A DNA stretch of 64,000 nt from Robinsoniella peoriensis (GTDB lineage: Bacteria > Bacillota > Clostridia > Lachnospirales > Lachnospiraceae), in assembly GCF_000797495.1 (NCBI RefSeq), contig NZ_JTGN01000001.1, forward strand, positions 896,992 to 960,991, read 5' to 3'. A program made the translations under genes and the position numbers. The notes below the pieces were generated by a model. That model worked only from the letters and a program-made list of their open reading frames with translations. It did not search any database and was not told the origin of the DNA. Shown here one piece after another: positions 52,579 through 61,305 of this stretch (the stretch's first letter is position 1; each line of letters starts with the position of its first letter).

Positions 52579-53743
52579 TGACGCCATTGCCCGCCGTAAT
52601 ATCGAAAACAGGATTCATTGGGCACAGAATGGTATGGAACTTATTTACTCTGCCAGAGACGGCATAGATGCATTGGAGTATATGAAGGATCATAAGCCGG
52701 ACATTATTATCTCAGACATAAAGATGCCGGTTATGGACGGCATTGAAATGGCGATGATCGCAAAGGATTATTACCCGGATCTTAAATTTATTTTTCTCTC
52801 CGGATATAAAGAATTTGAATATGCACAGCAGGCACTTAAACTAAACGCGGTTGATTATTTAACCAAACCGGTTGATACCGGGCAGCTGCTTTCTATAATC
52901 AAAAAAGCCCAGTCCCAGCTGGAAAAAGAAAAAAATATTGATCTTATCCTCCAGGAAAAATATCCTCTGATAAAACGACATTATATCTCCAAACTGATGA
53001 GGGAAAATTTTCAGGAAATGGATGATTCCGTATTTAAAGCCTTTGATATTAATTTAAATCAGGGGCTGGGCGTTGTGGGTTTTATAGACTTTCCCTATGG
53101 GCAGGATCAGCCCCTGGATTATATTGGCACCCGGATCCAGGATCTTTGCAATATGCTCACCTCAAAATATAAGGGCAGTTTTTTCTTCTGCATGGATACT
53201 ATGGAAATCTTCATGGTTTATACCAACAGCGACAGCAATGCCAGATCCCGTTTTGAGGAATATCTTAGGGAACTGGAATCCTTTGTGAACCTTTATCTGG
53301 ATTCTGTCTTTCACACTAAGGCTGTTTTTCACTATGGTACCACCATGCATAACCTGAATGATTTCTACCAGTCTTACCAGACCGCCCAGCAAAGCCTGAA
53401 CTCAGAAGCAGACAGTCTGCTCTTAAACATAAAAAAATACATCGAACATAACTATGGAAACTCCGAACTGAGCCTGATCATGATCGCCAGTCATTTTAAC
53501 ATTAATCACTGTTACCTGACCAGTATTTTCAAAGCTAAATTCGGTATCAATCTCTACGATTTTCTGATCCAGATCCGTATGGAAAGGGCAGGCGCATTTA
53601 TCCGTACTACCCAGTTAAAGAATTATGAAATTGCCGAACGGGTGGGCTATAAAAACAGCCAGTATTTCTCCGTCAGCTTCAAAAAATATTTCAGCTGTAC
53701 GGTAACGCAATATCGTGACCGTGTAAAAGACCTGATCAGCTGA
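52553..53743 (+). CDS. Response regulator, YesN type, compact form
   Basis: 396 residues, about 120-140 shorter than the other three YesN-type regulators here because the central region is reduced. Receiver domain: VDDD, phospho-Asp in IIISDIKMPVMDG, Lys in LTKPV. C-terminal AraC domain: NINHCYLTSIFKAKFGINLY and RVGYKNSQYFSVSFKKYF. Its start lies inside the kinase gene after AGAGGAATG, so it is translationally coupled. It probably activates the divergent ABC operon and perhaps the nearby GH2 gene. Confidence 0.92.
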   Translation: MTKILFVDDDAIARRNIENRIHWAQNGMELIYSARDGIDALEYMKDHKPDIIISDIKMPVMDGIEMAMIAKDYYPDLKFIFLSGYKEFEYAQQALKLNAVDYLTKPVDTGQLLSIIKKAQSQLEKEKNIDLILQEKYPLIKRHYISKLMRENFQEMDDSVFKAFDINLNQGLGVVGFIDFPYGQDQPLDYIGTRIQDLCNMLTSKYKGSFFFCMDTMEIFMVYTNSDSNARSRFEEYLRELESFVNLYLDSVFHTKAVFHYGTTMHNLNDFYQSYQTAQQSLNSEADSLLLNIKKYIEHNYGNSELSLIMIASHFNINHCYLTSIFKAKFGINLYDFLIQIRMERAGAFIRTTQLKNYEIAERVGYKNSQYFSVSFKKYFSCTVTQYRDRVKDLIS

Positions 53744-54818
53744 AACCCGGAGTGTCAGGCCCATTTTTTCTCATCTCACCCGGTGAAATTTTATACCTAT
53801 GCTGAAAGACACGATAGAAATAATTGCGATTGGTAAATCCCAGTTCCTGCATTACATAAGTAACCGTCCTGCCTTCTTCCGCCAGCATTCTCTGTGCCTC
53901 TTTTAATGCGAAGGACTGACTGTATTCCCCAAGGGTCATGCCGGTATACTTTTTTACAATACGATTCAGATAATCGGGATGGTAATTGAAATCTAAGGAT
54001 ATATCTTTTCTGCTTACCGCACGGTGCTCCTGCTCTAAATACTGCGTCAGACGCACAAACAGATGATCTTCTTTTCCTGAATCCAAACGAATATGGCTCA
54101 TCCTGAATTTTTCCCCGTCTTCGAAAAGTTCAAATAACGAGCATAGGATACCCTGTATAAAAAAGAGGCTGCCTGTTTTCGTATTAAGAAGCTCTACTGC
54201 AGCCTGATCAAAATAATGTAAAATCTGTTCGTGCACAGAAGACATAGCATCGCTTCTCACAGGGGCAAGATCTATATAATTTTTTTTATAATTTTTTGTT
54301 TCCCTGATGCAGTCATCAAAAAAATGAAACAGGACGGATTCCTTCTTTTCCCCCTCCCGATAGAGTTTTCTGCCACATTTCTTCATAATATCCTCTATAA
54401 ATTCCGGAGACATGCACAGAAATACAGCTTCAAAATCGGTGGAAAACTCTTCATTATGGCGCGTGCTGCAGTTAAGCAGACATCCATATCCCGCCTGATA
54501 CTGATAGCTTGCTTTTTCAATATGCTGGCAGACTTCTCCCTTTAGAACATACATAAACTCAAAGTAATTATGCTGATGCATAGGGCTTTTGCTGGGCTCC
54601 AGCTCATCATAGTCACTCAAGTCTACTTCAATATCAGCATGCTTTCCAAATGCAAGATCCACTAATTTCATCCGCTTTTTCTCTTCAGACATCCTGCAGC
54701 ACTCATAAGTCAGCCCAAACGGCATCTGAAGCAGATAAAATTGTGACTCCTCCCTTCCGGATTCATTTATGGCAACGATTTTATTTCTGGCTTTTGCATA
54801 GGGATTTATTGACTCCAT
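53736..54818 (-). CDS. AraC family transcriptional regulator
   Basis: 360 residues. An N-terminal cupin-like part with MHQHNYFEFMYVLKGEVCQH (metal/sugar pocket histidines) is followed by a C-terminal helix-turn-helix pair (NYHPDYLNRIVKKYTGMTLG; ELGFTNRNYFYRVFQHRYK). It converges on the response regulator with an 8-base overlap of coding ends and is divergent from the GH2 gene, its most likely target. AAAAGGAGC precedes the ATG. Confidence 0.9.
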   Translation of the reverse strand: MESINPYAKARNKIVAINESGREESQFYLLQMPFGLTYECCRMSEEKKRMKLVDLAFGKHADIEVDLSDYDELEPSKSPMHQHNYFEFMYVLKGEVCQHIEKASYQYQAGYGCLLNCSTRHNEEFSTDFEAVFLCMSPEFIEDIMKKCGRKLYREGEKKESVLFHFFDDCIRETKNYKKNYIDLAPVRSDAMSSVHEQILHYFDQAAVELLNTKTGSLFFIQGILCSLFELFEDGEKFRMSHIRLDSGKEDHLFVRLTQYLEQEHRAVSRKDISLDFNYHPDYLNRIVKKYTGMTLGEYSQSFALKEAQRMLAEEGRTVTYVMQELGFTNRNYFYRVFQHRYKISPGEMRKNGPDTPGFS

Positions 54819-54931
54819 TTTTGCTCCTTTTCTGATTCAAAAAACGTATCTGCCGTTTGGGATATATAAATATTTATCAAAATCATCTGCTTTATTTTGA
54901 GAACCGCACATGATAATTGCTGCATGTAAAT

Positions 54932-54973
54932 CAGTATATGTATATCAGTATATGTATATCAGTATATATATAT
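54932..54973. repeat. 14-bp AT-rich tandem repeat, three copies
   Basis: CAGTATATGTATAT occurs at 54932 and 54946 and in variant form at 54960, followed by the palindrome CGATTT-GT-AAATCG (54974-54987). It lies in the 307-bp gap between the divergent AraC and GH2 genes. It may simply be slippage DNA or a regulator landing area. Confidence 0.8.
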
Positions 54974-54993
54974 CGATTTGTAAATCGGTATAT

Positions 54994-55051
54994 GATACAA
55001 ACATCAGAATCAGTACGGTTTTTGACCTTGTATTTTCCATCTTTTTATATA
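54994..55051 (+). promoter_or_regulatory. GH2 promoter with upstream GATACAAACATC motif
   Basis: TTGACC (55022-55027) and TATATA (55046-55051) at 18-bp spacing form a plausible promoter. GATACAAACATC (54994-55005) lies 16 bp upstream of the -35 and is identical to 50501-50512 in the transporter control region, suggesting a common regulator. Confidence 0.5.
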
Positions 55052-55125
55052 GAATATAACATATACAGATATAAATGTCTATTTTAAAGACAGAACACGG
55101 CAGCTATTATGAGAGGAGATTCTTT

Positions 55126-57615
55126 ATGCTATCACAATCATTTAACGCTGGATGGAATATCAAAGTAGGATTCAACCAGCCATTTTCAAACCTGTTTTCA
55201 ACGGAACTGGATTTAGGTACACCGGTAACCCTTCCCCACGACGCAATGATTCTGGAACAAAAAACCCCTGACACCAAAAACGGGAAACAGACCGGATACT
55301 ATCCGGGTAAATCATATCTCTATACTAAAATGTTCTTTGTCCCCAATGACTGGATGGATAAAAATATTGTACTGGAGTTCGAAGGAGTTTATCCCAGTGC
55401 GCTGGTATATATCAATGGTGATTTTGCCGGAAGCCATCATTCCGGGTATTCCCAGTTTACCATTCAGGCTGACGGCTTCCTTATCCCCGGCCAGGAGAAT
55501 AAAATCGAAGTGGCTGCAGACAACAGCAGTGAAGGGAATACCAGATGGTATTCCGGCAGCGGCATTTACCGAAATGTAAATATCTATGTCAGTGAAAAAC
55601 TTTATATCCCGGTAAATGGTCTGCAGATCGATATCCCGGAAATTGATCAGGATACCGCCGTCCTGTGTATTAAAACAAAATTCTGCAATGAAACACTTCG
55701 TACACACGATTTAATCCAGATTACAGAAATTCTGGATGCAGAAGGAACAATAGTGAATTCCGAGGAAACTGCAGTCACTGCATATCCGCATAAAAATATA
55801 CAGACACTGCAGCGGATTCCGGTCTGGGAGCCTCATTTGTGGGACTGTGACTCTCCTTATCTCTATACCTGCAGAACCAGATTAAAAGAAGGGGATACCA
55901 TACTGGATGAAGCTGTCAGCACTTTGGGTATCCGTAAATTGCAGTTAGACTCCCGTCATGGCCTGCGTATAAATGGTAAAGAGGTGAAACTCCGGGGTGC
56001 CTGTATCCATCATGACAACGGAATTATTGGAGCCGTTACTCTGGAAAAGGCAGAGGAACGCCGCTGCCGCCAGATGAAAGAAGCCGGTTTTAACTGTCTG
56101 AGAAGCTCCCATCATGCAATGAGCAAAGCTATGCTGAAAGCCTGTGACAAACTTGGCATGTTAGTAATGGATGAACTGTCAGATATGTGGCATATCCGTA
56201 AAAATCCGCATGATTTTGGAAACTATTTTGAGGATTTCTGGGAAGATGAAGTGGAGCGTATGGTAGCGAAGGATTACAACCACCCCTCAGTTATCATGTA
56301 TTGTACCGGAAATGAAATACCCGAGGTGGGAACCAAACGCGGCGCTGAAATGAACCGCAGAATTGTGGAAAGAATAAAATCCCTGGATTCTGCCCGCTAC
56401 ACCACCAATGCCGCTAACAGCTTTCTGGCACTGCGAAGTGACATGCAGCCGCTGCTGGAAGAAGCCGTTAAGGCTACCGGTATGGAACACATTTTAGAAC
56501 AGACATCGGGTGCCGGGGAAGGAGGCATTTCCGTTATGAACGCTTTTGCCAGCCTGATGGAAGGTCCGGCTAAAGATTATATAGATGCCAGTTCTACCTT
56601 GACAGATCTCCTGGAAGGGTTTAGCGGTGGTCTGGACATCGCCGGATTTAATTACATAACCGGGCGCCATGAGCTGGAGGCCCAGCTGCATCCCAACCGG
56701 CTGGTTCTCGGTACTGAGACCTATCCTTCCGAAATCGTCAGACTTTGGGATATCGTGGAACGCAATTCCCATGTCATCGGTGACTTTACCTGGACAGGAT
56801 ATGACTATCTGGGAGAAGCCGGAATCGGTATTTTCTACTATAATGGCATCAACGGTTTCCAGGATCACAATTATCCGGACAGTATCGCATATATCGGAGA
56901 CATAGATATTACCGGATACCGCAGACCTATTAGCTATCTGCGTGAAATAGTGTTCGGATTAAGAACAGCACCCTACCTTGCCGTAGAAAGAGTGAACCAT
57001 TATGGCAAAACCCCGGGGAAAACCACCTGGATGCACAAAGATAACATTGCCAGCTGGACCTGGGATGGGTACGAAGGGAAACCTGCTGTGGTAGATATTT
57101 TCTCTTCCAGCGAAGAAGTGGAATTGTTCCTGAATGATATTTCCCTGGGCAGAAAACCAGCCGGAAAGGCAGCCGGGTTCATCGCTTCTTATGAAATTAC
57201 CTATGAGCCAGGAACACTTATGGCTGTCAGCTATCAAAACGGAATGGAATCAGGACGGGATATCCTGCAAACCGCAAAAACACCTGTAAAAATATCCCTG
57301 TCATCTGACCAGCCTGTCTTAACCGCTAATGGAAATGATCTGGCATACGTTACAATCGGGCTTCAGGACGAAAACGGTATATTCAATCTGCAGTCAGAAA
57401 CTGTAATTCATATATCTGTTGACGGTGCAGGTACTCTGCAGGGATTCGGCAGCGCTGATCCTCATACCAGCAATCATTATTATACAACAGCATGGAATAC
57501 CTATGACGGACGCCTGCTGGCTGCCATTCGATCCGGCTTTGATCCGGGCGAAATAAAAATAACGGTTAGCGCAGACGGACTGGATAAGGAAACCTTGGTT
57601 ATTACAGTGGAATAA
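55126..57615 (+). CDS. Glycoside hydrolase family 2 (beta-galactosidase/beta-glucuronidase type)
   Basis: 829 residues from ATG 55126 (MLSQSFNAGWN; GAGGAG 7-8 bases upstream; an earlier ATG at 55075 has no site). N-terminal jelly-roll (TGYYPGKSYLYTKMFFVP; WYSGSGIYRNVNIYV), immunoglobulin-like domain, TIM barrel with LRGACIHHDNG, acid/base E397 in YCTGNEIPE and probable nucleophile E531 in LVLGTETYP, then DUF4982-like and Ig-like C-terminal domains. No signal peptide, so it acts on imported beta-glycosides. The exact sugar is not determined. Confidence 0.9.
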   Translation: MLSQSFNAGWNIKVGFNQPFSNLFSTELDLGTPVTLPHDAMILEQKTPDTKNGKQTGYYPGKSYLYTKMFFVPNDWMDKNIVLEFEGVYPSALVYINGDFAGSHHSGYSQFTIQADGFLIPGQENKIEVAADNSSEGNTRWYSGSGIYRNVNIYVSEKLYIPVNGLQIDIPEIDQDTAVLCIKTKFCNETLRTHDLIQITEILDAEGTIVNSEETAVTAYPHKNIQTLQRIPVWEPHLWDCDSPYLYTCRTRLKEGDTILDEAVSTLGIRKLQLDSRHGLRINGKEVKLRGACIHHDNGIIGAVTLEKAEERRCRQMKEAGFNCLRSSHHAMSKAMLKACDKLGMLVMDELSDMWHIRKNPHDFGNYFEDFWEDEVERMVAKDYNHPSVIMYCTGNEIPEVGTKRGAEMNRRIVERIKSLDSARYTTNAANSFLALRSDMQPLLEEAVKATGMEHILEQTSGAGEGGISVMNAFASLMEGPAKDYIDASSTLTDLLEGFSGGLDIAGFNYITGRHELEAQLHPNRLVLGTETYPSEIVRLWDIVERNSHVIGDFTWTGYDYLGEAGIGIFYYNGINGFQDHNYPDSIAYIGDIDITGYRRPISYLREIVFGLRTAPYLAVERVNHYGKTPGKTTWMHKDNIASWTWDGYEGKPAVVDIFSSSEEVELFLNDISLGRKPAGKAAGFIASYEITYEPGTLMAVSYQNGMESGRDILQTAKTPVKISLSSDQPVLTANGNDLAYVTIGLQDENGIFNLQSETVIHISVDGAGTLQGFGSADPHTSNHYYTTAWNTYDGRLLAAIRSGFDPGEIKITVSADGLDKETLVITVE

Positions 57616-57633
57616 AGGTTCCATTTTCAAAAC

Positions 57634-57687
57634 AAAAAAAGTGTTGCAAATGACAAGAATTTCATCATTCTGCAACACTCTTTTTTA
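57634..57687. terminator. Bidirectional terminator between GH2 and cold-shock genes
   Basis: GTGTTGCA (57641-57648) pairs with TGCAACAC (57671-57678) with a further inner stem ATGA/TCAT, flanked by seven A and six T residues. It serves both converging genes. Confidence 0.85.
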
Positions 57688-57702
57688 ATTTTTAATTTAA
57701 AC

Positions 57703-57906
57703 TTATGCTACACAAACGTTAACAGCCTGTGCGCCACGGTTTCCAGCAGTAATATCAAATGTTACAGCCTGTCCGTCTTCTAAAGATTTGAAACCATCTG
57801 TTGCAATTCCGGAGAAATGTACAAATATATCTTCTCCTCCTTCATCGTTTGTGATAAAACCAAATCCTTTTTGTGAGTTAAACCATTTTACTGTACCTTT
57901 ATTCAT
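57703..57906 (-). CDS. Cold-shock protein, CspA family
   Basis: 67 residues, a single OB-fold cold-shock domain with RNP1 KGFGFI and RNP2 DIFVHF, full family length. It binds single-stranded RNA and DNA and acts as an RNA chaperone. GGAGGTATC precedes the ATG. The transcript carries a roughly 128-base leader with a 23-bp hairpin and U-tract from a strong promoter (listed separately), a layout consistent with leader-controlled expression. Confidence 0.95.
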   Translation of the reverse strand: MNKGTVKWFNSQKGFGFITNDEGGEDIFVHFSGIATDGFKSLEDGQAVTFDITAGNRGAQAVNVCVA

Positions 57907-57948
57907 GAAAGATACCTCCTAATATTTTATTATACTTTTCATTAAAAT

Positions 57949-58011
57949 AAAAAAATCACACATTTTTGTAAATCATTAAATTAAGAAATAATGACTTACA
58001 AAAATATGTGA
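57949..58011 (-). promoter_or_regulatory. Cold-shock gene leader hairpin with U-tract
   Basis: Arms 57956-57978 and 57989-58011 are complementary over 23 positions. On the minus-strand RNA all 23 pair (two as G-U), whereas the plus strand would have two A-C mismatches, so the cold-shock leader RNA is the functional form. Seven U residues follow (57955-57949), then the ribosome binding site about 35 bases later. It looks like an AT-rich intrinsic terminator inside the leader. Confidence 0.75.
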
Positions 58012-58040
58012 AATCCAGATCTCATTCAAAATACTATTTC

Positions 58041-58069
58041 ATAATAACATGAGATAATGCTTATGTCAA
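58041..58069 (-). promoter_or_regulatory. Sigma-A promoter of the cold-shock gene
   Basis: Minus strand TTGACA (58064-58069), 17-bp spacer, TATTAT (58041-58046). Transcription would begin near 58034, upstream of the leader hairpin. Confidence 0.82.
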
Positions 58070-58191
58070 GATAAATATTAATTTAATTTTCATCTTATTT
58101 TCATCTGCCAAATCAATAATAAATAGACATTACATTACACCATATGATATTATGAAGTAAATTAGAATTTGCAAGAGAGGAGAAGTAAAAT

Positions 58192-58941
58192 ATGTGTGCT
58201 GACTTTATAAACTTAACACCAGAAAACCTTGTCAATCAGCATTTATGCTGCATTATCCGCAGTAAAAAGCCCCATCAAGGTATTGATGCAAAGCGGCAAT
58301 GGCTCTCAGACCGGCTTAATGAAGGTCATGTATTTAGAAAGTTAAATGAAAAAGCAACTGTTTTTATTGAATATGCCCCCCTTGAAACAGCTTGGGTTCC
58401 CATAACCGGTGATAACTATTATTATCTGTATTGTTTATGGGTTTCTGGCAGTCACAAAGGAAAAGGATATGGGAAATCTCTGATGGAATATTGTTTGGCT
58501 GATGCCAAAGAAAAGGGTAAATCCGGCATATGTATGCTTGGAGCAAAAAAACAAAAGTCCTGGCTTTCCAACCAGGCATTCGCGAAGAAATTCGGCTTTG
58601 AGGTTGTTGATACTACCGATGATGGATATGAATTGCTTGCTCTTTCTTTTGACGGTACCACACCAAGGTTCGCACCAAACGTTAAAAAACAAGAAATTGA
58701 AAGCAAAGAGCTAACCATTTATTATGACATGCAATGTCCCTTTGTATATCAAAAAATTGAGTTAATAAAACAGTATTGTGAATTGAATGACGTTCCTGTA
58801 TCTTTAATTGAAGTGGATACACTGCAAAAAGCAAAGGAGCTGCCTTGTGTTTTTAATAACTGGGGTGTGTTTTATAAAGGAAATTTCGAGACAGTGAATT
58901 TGCTGGATGTTACCTACTTGAAGCGAATACTAAAAAAATGA
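58192..58941 (+). CDS. GNAT acetyltransferase with C-terminal YoaP-like domain
   Basis: 249 residues. The first 155 form a GNAT domain with the acetyl-CoA loop SGSHKGKGYGKSLM. The rest (ELTIYYDMQCPFVYQKIELI ... DVPVSLIEVDTLQKAKELPC) is a thioredoxin-like YoaP domain with a single Cys where a CxxC would be. The fusion is known in Firmicutes, but its substrate is not established. GAGAGGAG precedes the ATG. Confidence 0.82.
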   Translation: MCADFINLTPENLVNQHLCCIIRSKKPHQGIDAKRQWLSDRLNEGHVFRKLNEKATVFIEYAPLETAWVPITGDNYYYLYCLWVSGSHKGKGYGKSLMEYCLADAKEKGKSGICMLGAKKQKSWLSNQAFAKKFGFEVVDTTDDGYELLALSFDGTTPRFAPNVKKQEIESKELTIYYDMQCPFVYQKIELIKQYCELNDVPVSLIEVDTLQKAKELPCVFNNWGVFYKGNFETVNLLDVTYLKRILKK

Positions 58942-59027
58942 AAATACAATTCTAAACGAACATTCAGTTAGGTGCTGCAGGCATTCAACAACGATGTAAA
59001 TCAGCCTGTGAAAGGATGTTGAAATAT

Positions 59028-59435
59028 ATGAAATTTAAAGGTAAAATAGCAGTTTGGTTTTGGGCTTTAGAAATTCTTGCTAATGCAATGATACTGTATG
59101 ATCTTATATTCAAAAGGGACAATATTATTGCATTAGTGATTGGCGGAGTAATATTGAACCTTGTATTTATACCTATTATTGTAAGAAACTATGTTTTGCT
59201 GAATGACGAATCCATCACATTGTATTTTGGCTTCGGAAAAGAGTCGATAAAGGTTAATGAAATTCTGGAAGTATATCAAACACATAATCCGATTGCATCA
59301 AGTGCGGCATCTTTAGACCGTATTGTAATAAAAGGCAGAAGAAGTGAAATTATGTGTTCTGTCAAAGATAAAACAAAACTAATTGAGGAAATAAAAAAGA
59401 TTAATCAGCAGATTGTTTTTCGGGGGAATTTCTAG
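59028..59435 (+). CDS. Small PH-domain-like membrane protein
   Basis: 135 residues from ATG 59028 (MKFKGKIAVW), with AAAGG about 10 bases upstream; the ATG at 59016 overlaps that site. Two membrane helices (about 8-26 and 34-55) are followed by a bacterial PH-like segment (LLNDESITLYFGFGKESIKV; LDRIVIKGRRSEIMCSV). Similar proteins are of unknown function. It stands alone on the plus strand, followed by a repeat element. Confidence 0.7.
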   Translation: MKFKGKIAVWFWALEILANAMILYDLIFKRDNIIALVIGGVILNLVFIPIIVRNYVLLNDESITLYFGFGKESIKVNEILEVYQTHNPIASSAASLDRIVIKGRRSEIMCSVKDKTKLIEEIKKINQQIVFRGNF

Positions 59436-59460
59436 ATCGTACCATTTCATCTTAAATTCA

Positions 59461-59607
59461 GGTTTAGCTGATTATGGGAAGCTTGGTAGATCGATCGGTA
59501 GTGTGCGGATAGAGAATGGGGCATTCACAGAGAAATGTATCAGGATTTCTCTGTGAATGCCCCAGCCGCTAAGATGCTTCGGGAAGGTTAGAAAATACCA
59601 GTTCTGC
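59461..59607. repeat. Hairpin repeat element, copy A
   Basis: Begins GGTTTAGCTGA and carries a perfect 19-bp stem (59518-59536 with 59545-59563) around the 8-base loop GTATCAGG. It ends in a 27-bp block (59581-59607) that recurs inverted at 63516-63542 with one mismatch. The hairpin core GAAATCCTGATACATTTC (complement strand) recurs at 63578-63595. It has no T-run, no coding potential and lies between converging genes. Confidence 0.75.
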
Positions 59608-59613
59608 AATCTT

Positions 59614-61296
59614 TTATTTTACACACTGATCCACCCAGGAAATAAAATTAGTTGTGCTGTCACCGGTACGTTCTGCCGTTGTATGCGCCTGATTCCATAC
59701 GGTTTCAAATTCTACGGATTTCACGTCTTCGCACTGCTCTAACGCCAGAGCCAGGTTTGTCTCTACTGTTAAAGCGGTGTCTCCCTGCTCTATGCCCGTG
59801 TGAATTCTCCAGTTTTGCGCTACTTTGGATGTGGCATAACCTTCATAGTAATCACAGAGATAATACATTGGATTATACATATTCTGGCGATAAGAAGAAC
59901 TGTTCCCCAGTGCATCTAAAGATAATAAAGCATTATTATAAGATTCCACGTAGGAAGTATCCCAATTACTCAGTTCCGCGTATTTTTCCTGATTTTCTTC
60001 TAATAGTGACGCTATCACAGAATCAAAATGCATGGCATCCTGTTCGTCATTTCCAAACAGCATGTTTTCTGCCTGACTGCAGTTGAGATCGTCAAAAGCC
60101 CCCACATCCTTACTGGCTGTTTTGCAGTGTTTTACAAATGCTTCCATATTGGTTATCTTGGCAGTGTTGGATGCCTGGTCATAGGTAACCCATACCTCTT
60201 CCTCATTTAAAGACGCAATATAATCCTGCACGGTTTCATAAGTTGTTCCCCCATTATCGGAAGAATCCGCCCCCATCTCAGGCATGGTACCTTTTTCCGG
60301 TCTTTCACCATCTACCCCTTTACCGGTTATACCCTCAGGAAGTTCTCCTTTTTCATTACTGCCGTCAAAACCTTCAGGCGGTCCGTCCGTGCCTTTGCCA
60401 TCAGATGGTGTCTGACTGTCACCGCCAGCAAATCCCCCATCCGGTCTTGTGAAGCCGGCTGTTGCTGTATACGGGAAAGTAGTATCACCCAGAAAATTAT
60501 TCAGGGAAGTTTCCACAACCGATATCAGATAATTGTAATAACTTCCTGCTGTATAAATTCCTGTTTCACTCTCTTCCAGTGTTAAAGCGTTACCATTTTC
60601 ATCCTTAAGCCCAAGTTGATTAATGTATTCTGCATATTTCTCCGACATATCATCCGACAGGGCTGCCGTCCAGGTACCATCTGCCCGGGTTCCTTCCGAA
60701 GCATACTGCCCCAGATTCCATTCATAGGCTTCATCCGCATAATCAAGACTGGTAATCGGACACCAGCACATAGAACCGCATACTGCATCACTAATATAAT
60801 TTCCATCATGATCTTTCATTGCAGCCCCAATTTCCATTAGATAAGGATTATATAACCCGCTGTCTCCCGATGCCCCGGCAACAGCACTTTGAGCTCCTCC
60901 TCCGGACATACCAAAAGTAAAAATGCGTTCTGTATCGCCCGGCAGCAAATCATCATTATATCTGTAATAGCGAATCGCCGCCTTCAAATCCGTAACCCCC
61001 CAGGGTGCACCACCGCTATAACTTAAATTCCCCGCATCATCATAGCCATTATTTCTTCCCCTCATCCCGGCATAGACATAGATATACCCGGCTTTCAGAT
61101 AATCAGCTAATCCCTCATAGCTGTATGCGGAAGGTGCCTTTTGAGCCGAATACCCTGCTGTATTAATTGGAAATACAATAGGCGCTGTACCGGCTGTGTA
61201 CCCATTTACCGATTTCTCTGCATTGATTTTGCATGTATAAGTACCGTCATCATTTTCTTTGCCATCCATATATGAACCCGGAACATATATTCCCAT
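59614..61296 (-). CDS. Tannase-like alpha/beta hydrolase, catalytic part of a gene split by a stop codon
   Basis: 560 codons encode the catalytic domain. Nucleophile S131 is in GMSGGGAQSAVAGASGDS, flanked by YAGMRGRNN and LKAAIRYYRYNDDLLPGD; the C-terminus has VAQNWRIHTGIEQGDTA and the likely catalytic His in VWNQAHTTAE. These blocks align with Lactobacillus plantarum tannase (from memory of that sequence). A Gly/Asp/Pro-rich insert (about 285-345) is unusual. The frame continues upstream without shift through a TAA (61306-61308) into a lipoprotein N-terminus. The ATG at 61296 has no ribosome binding site, so this is probably the lower half of a broken gene. Confidence 0.78.
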   Translation of the reverse strand: MGIYVPGSYMDGKENDDGTYTCKINAEKSVNGYTAGTAPIVFPINTAGYSAQKAPSAYSYEGLADYLKAGYIYVYAGMRGRNNGYDDAGNLSYSGGAPWGVTDLKAAIRYYRYNDDLLPGDTERIFTFGMSGGGAQSAVAGASGDSGLYNPYLMEIGAAMKDHDGNYISDAVCGSMCWCPITSLDYADEAYEWNLGQYASEGTRADGTWTAALSDDMSEKYAEYINQLGLKDENGNALTLEESETGIYTAGSYYNYLISVVETSLNNFLGDTTFPYTATAGFTRPDGGFAGGDSQTPSDGKGTDGPPEGFDGSNEKGELPEGITGKGVDGERPEKGTMPEMGADSSDNGGTTYETVQDYIASLNEEEVWVTYDQASNTAKITNMEAFVKHCKTASKDVGAFDDLNCSQAENMLFGNDEQDAMHFDSVIASLLEENQEKYAELSNWDTSYVESYNNALLSLDALGNSSSYRQNMYNPMYYLCDYYEGYATSKVAQNWRIHTGIEQGDTALTVETNLALALEQCEDVKSVEFETVWNQAHTTAERTGDSTTNFISWVDQCVK

Positions 61297-61305
61297 TGTT
61301 TCATA

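Noticed and set aside
54932..54973. Replication origin-like iterons
   Set aside because: Three short AT-rich units without DnaA boxes or a replication gene nearby; more likely simple slippage repeats.
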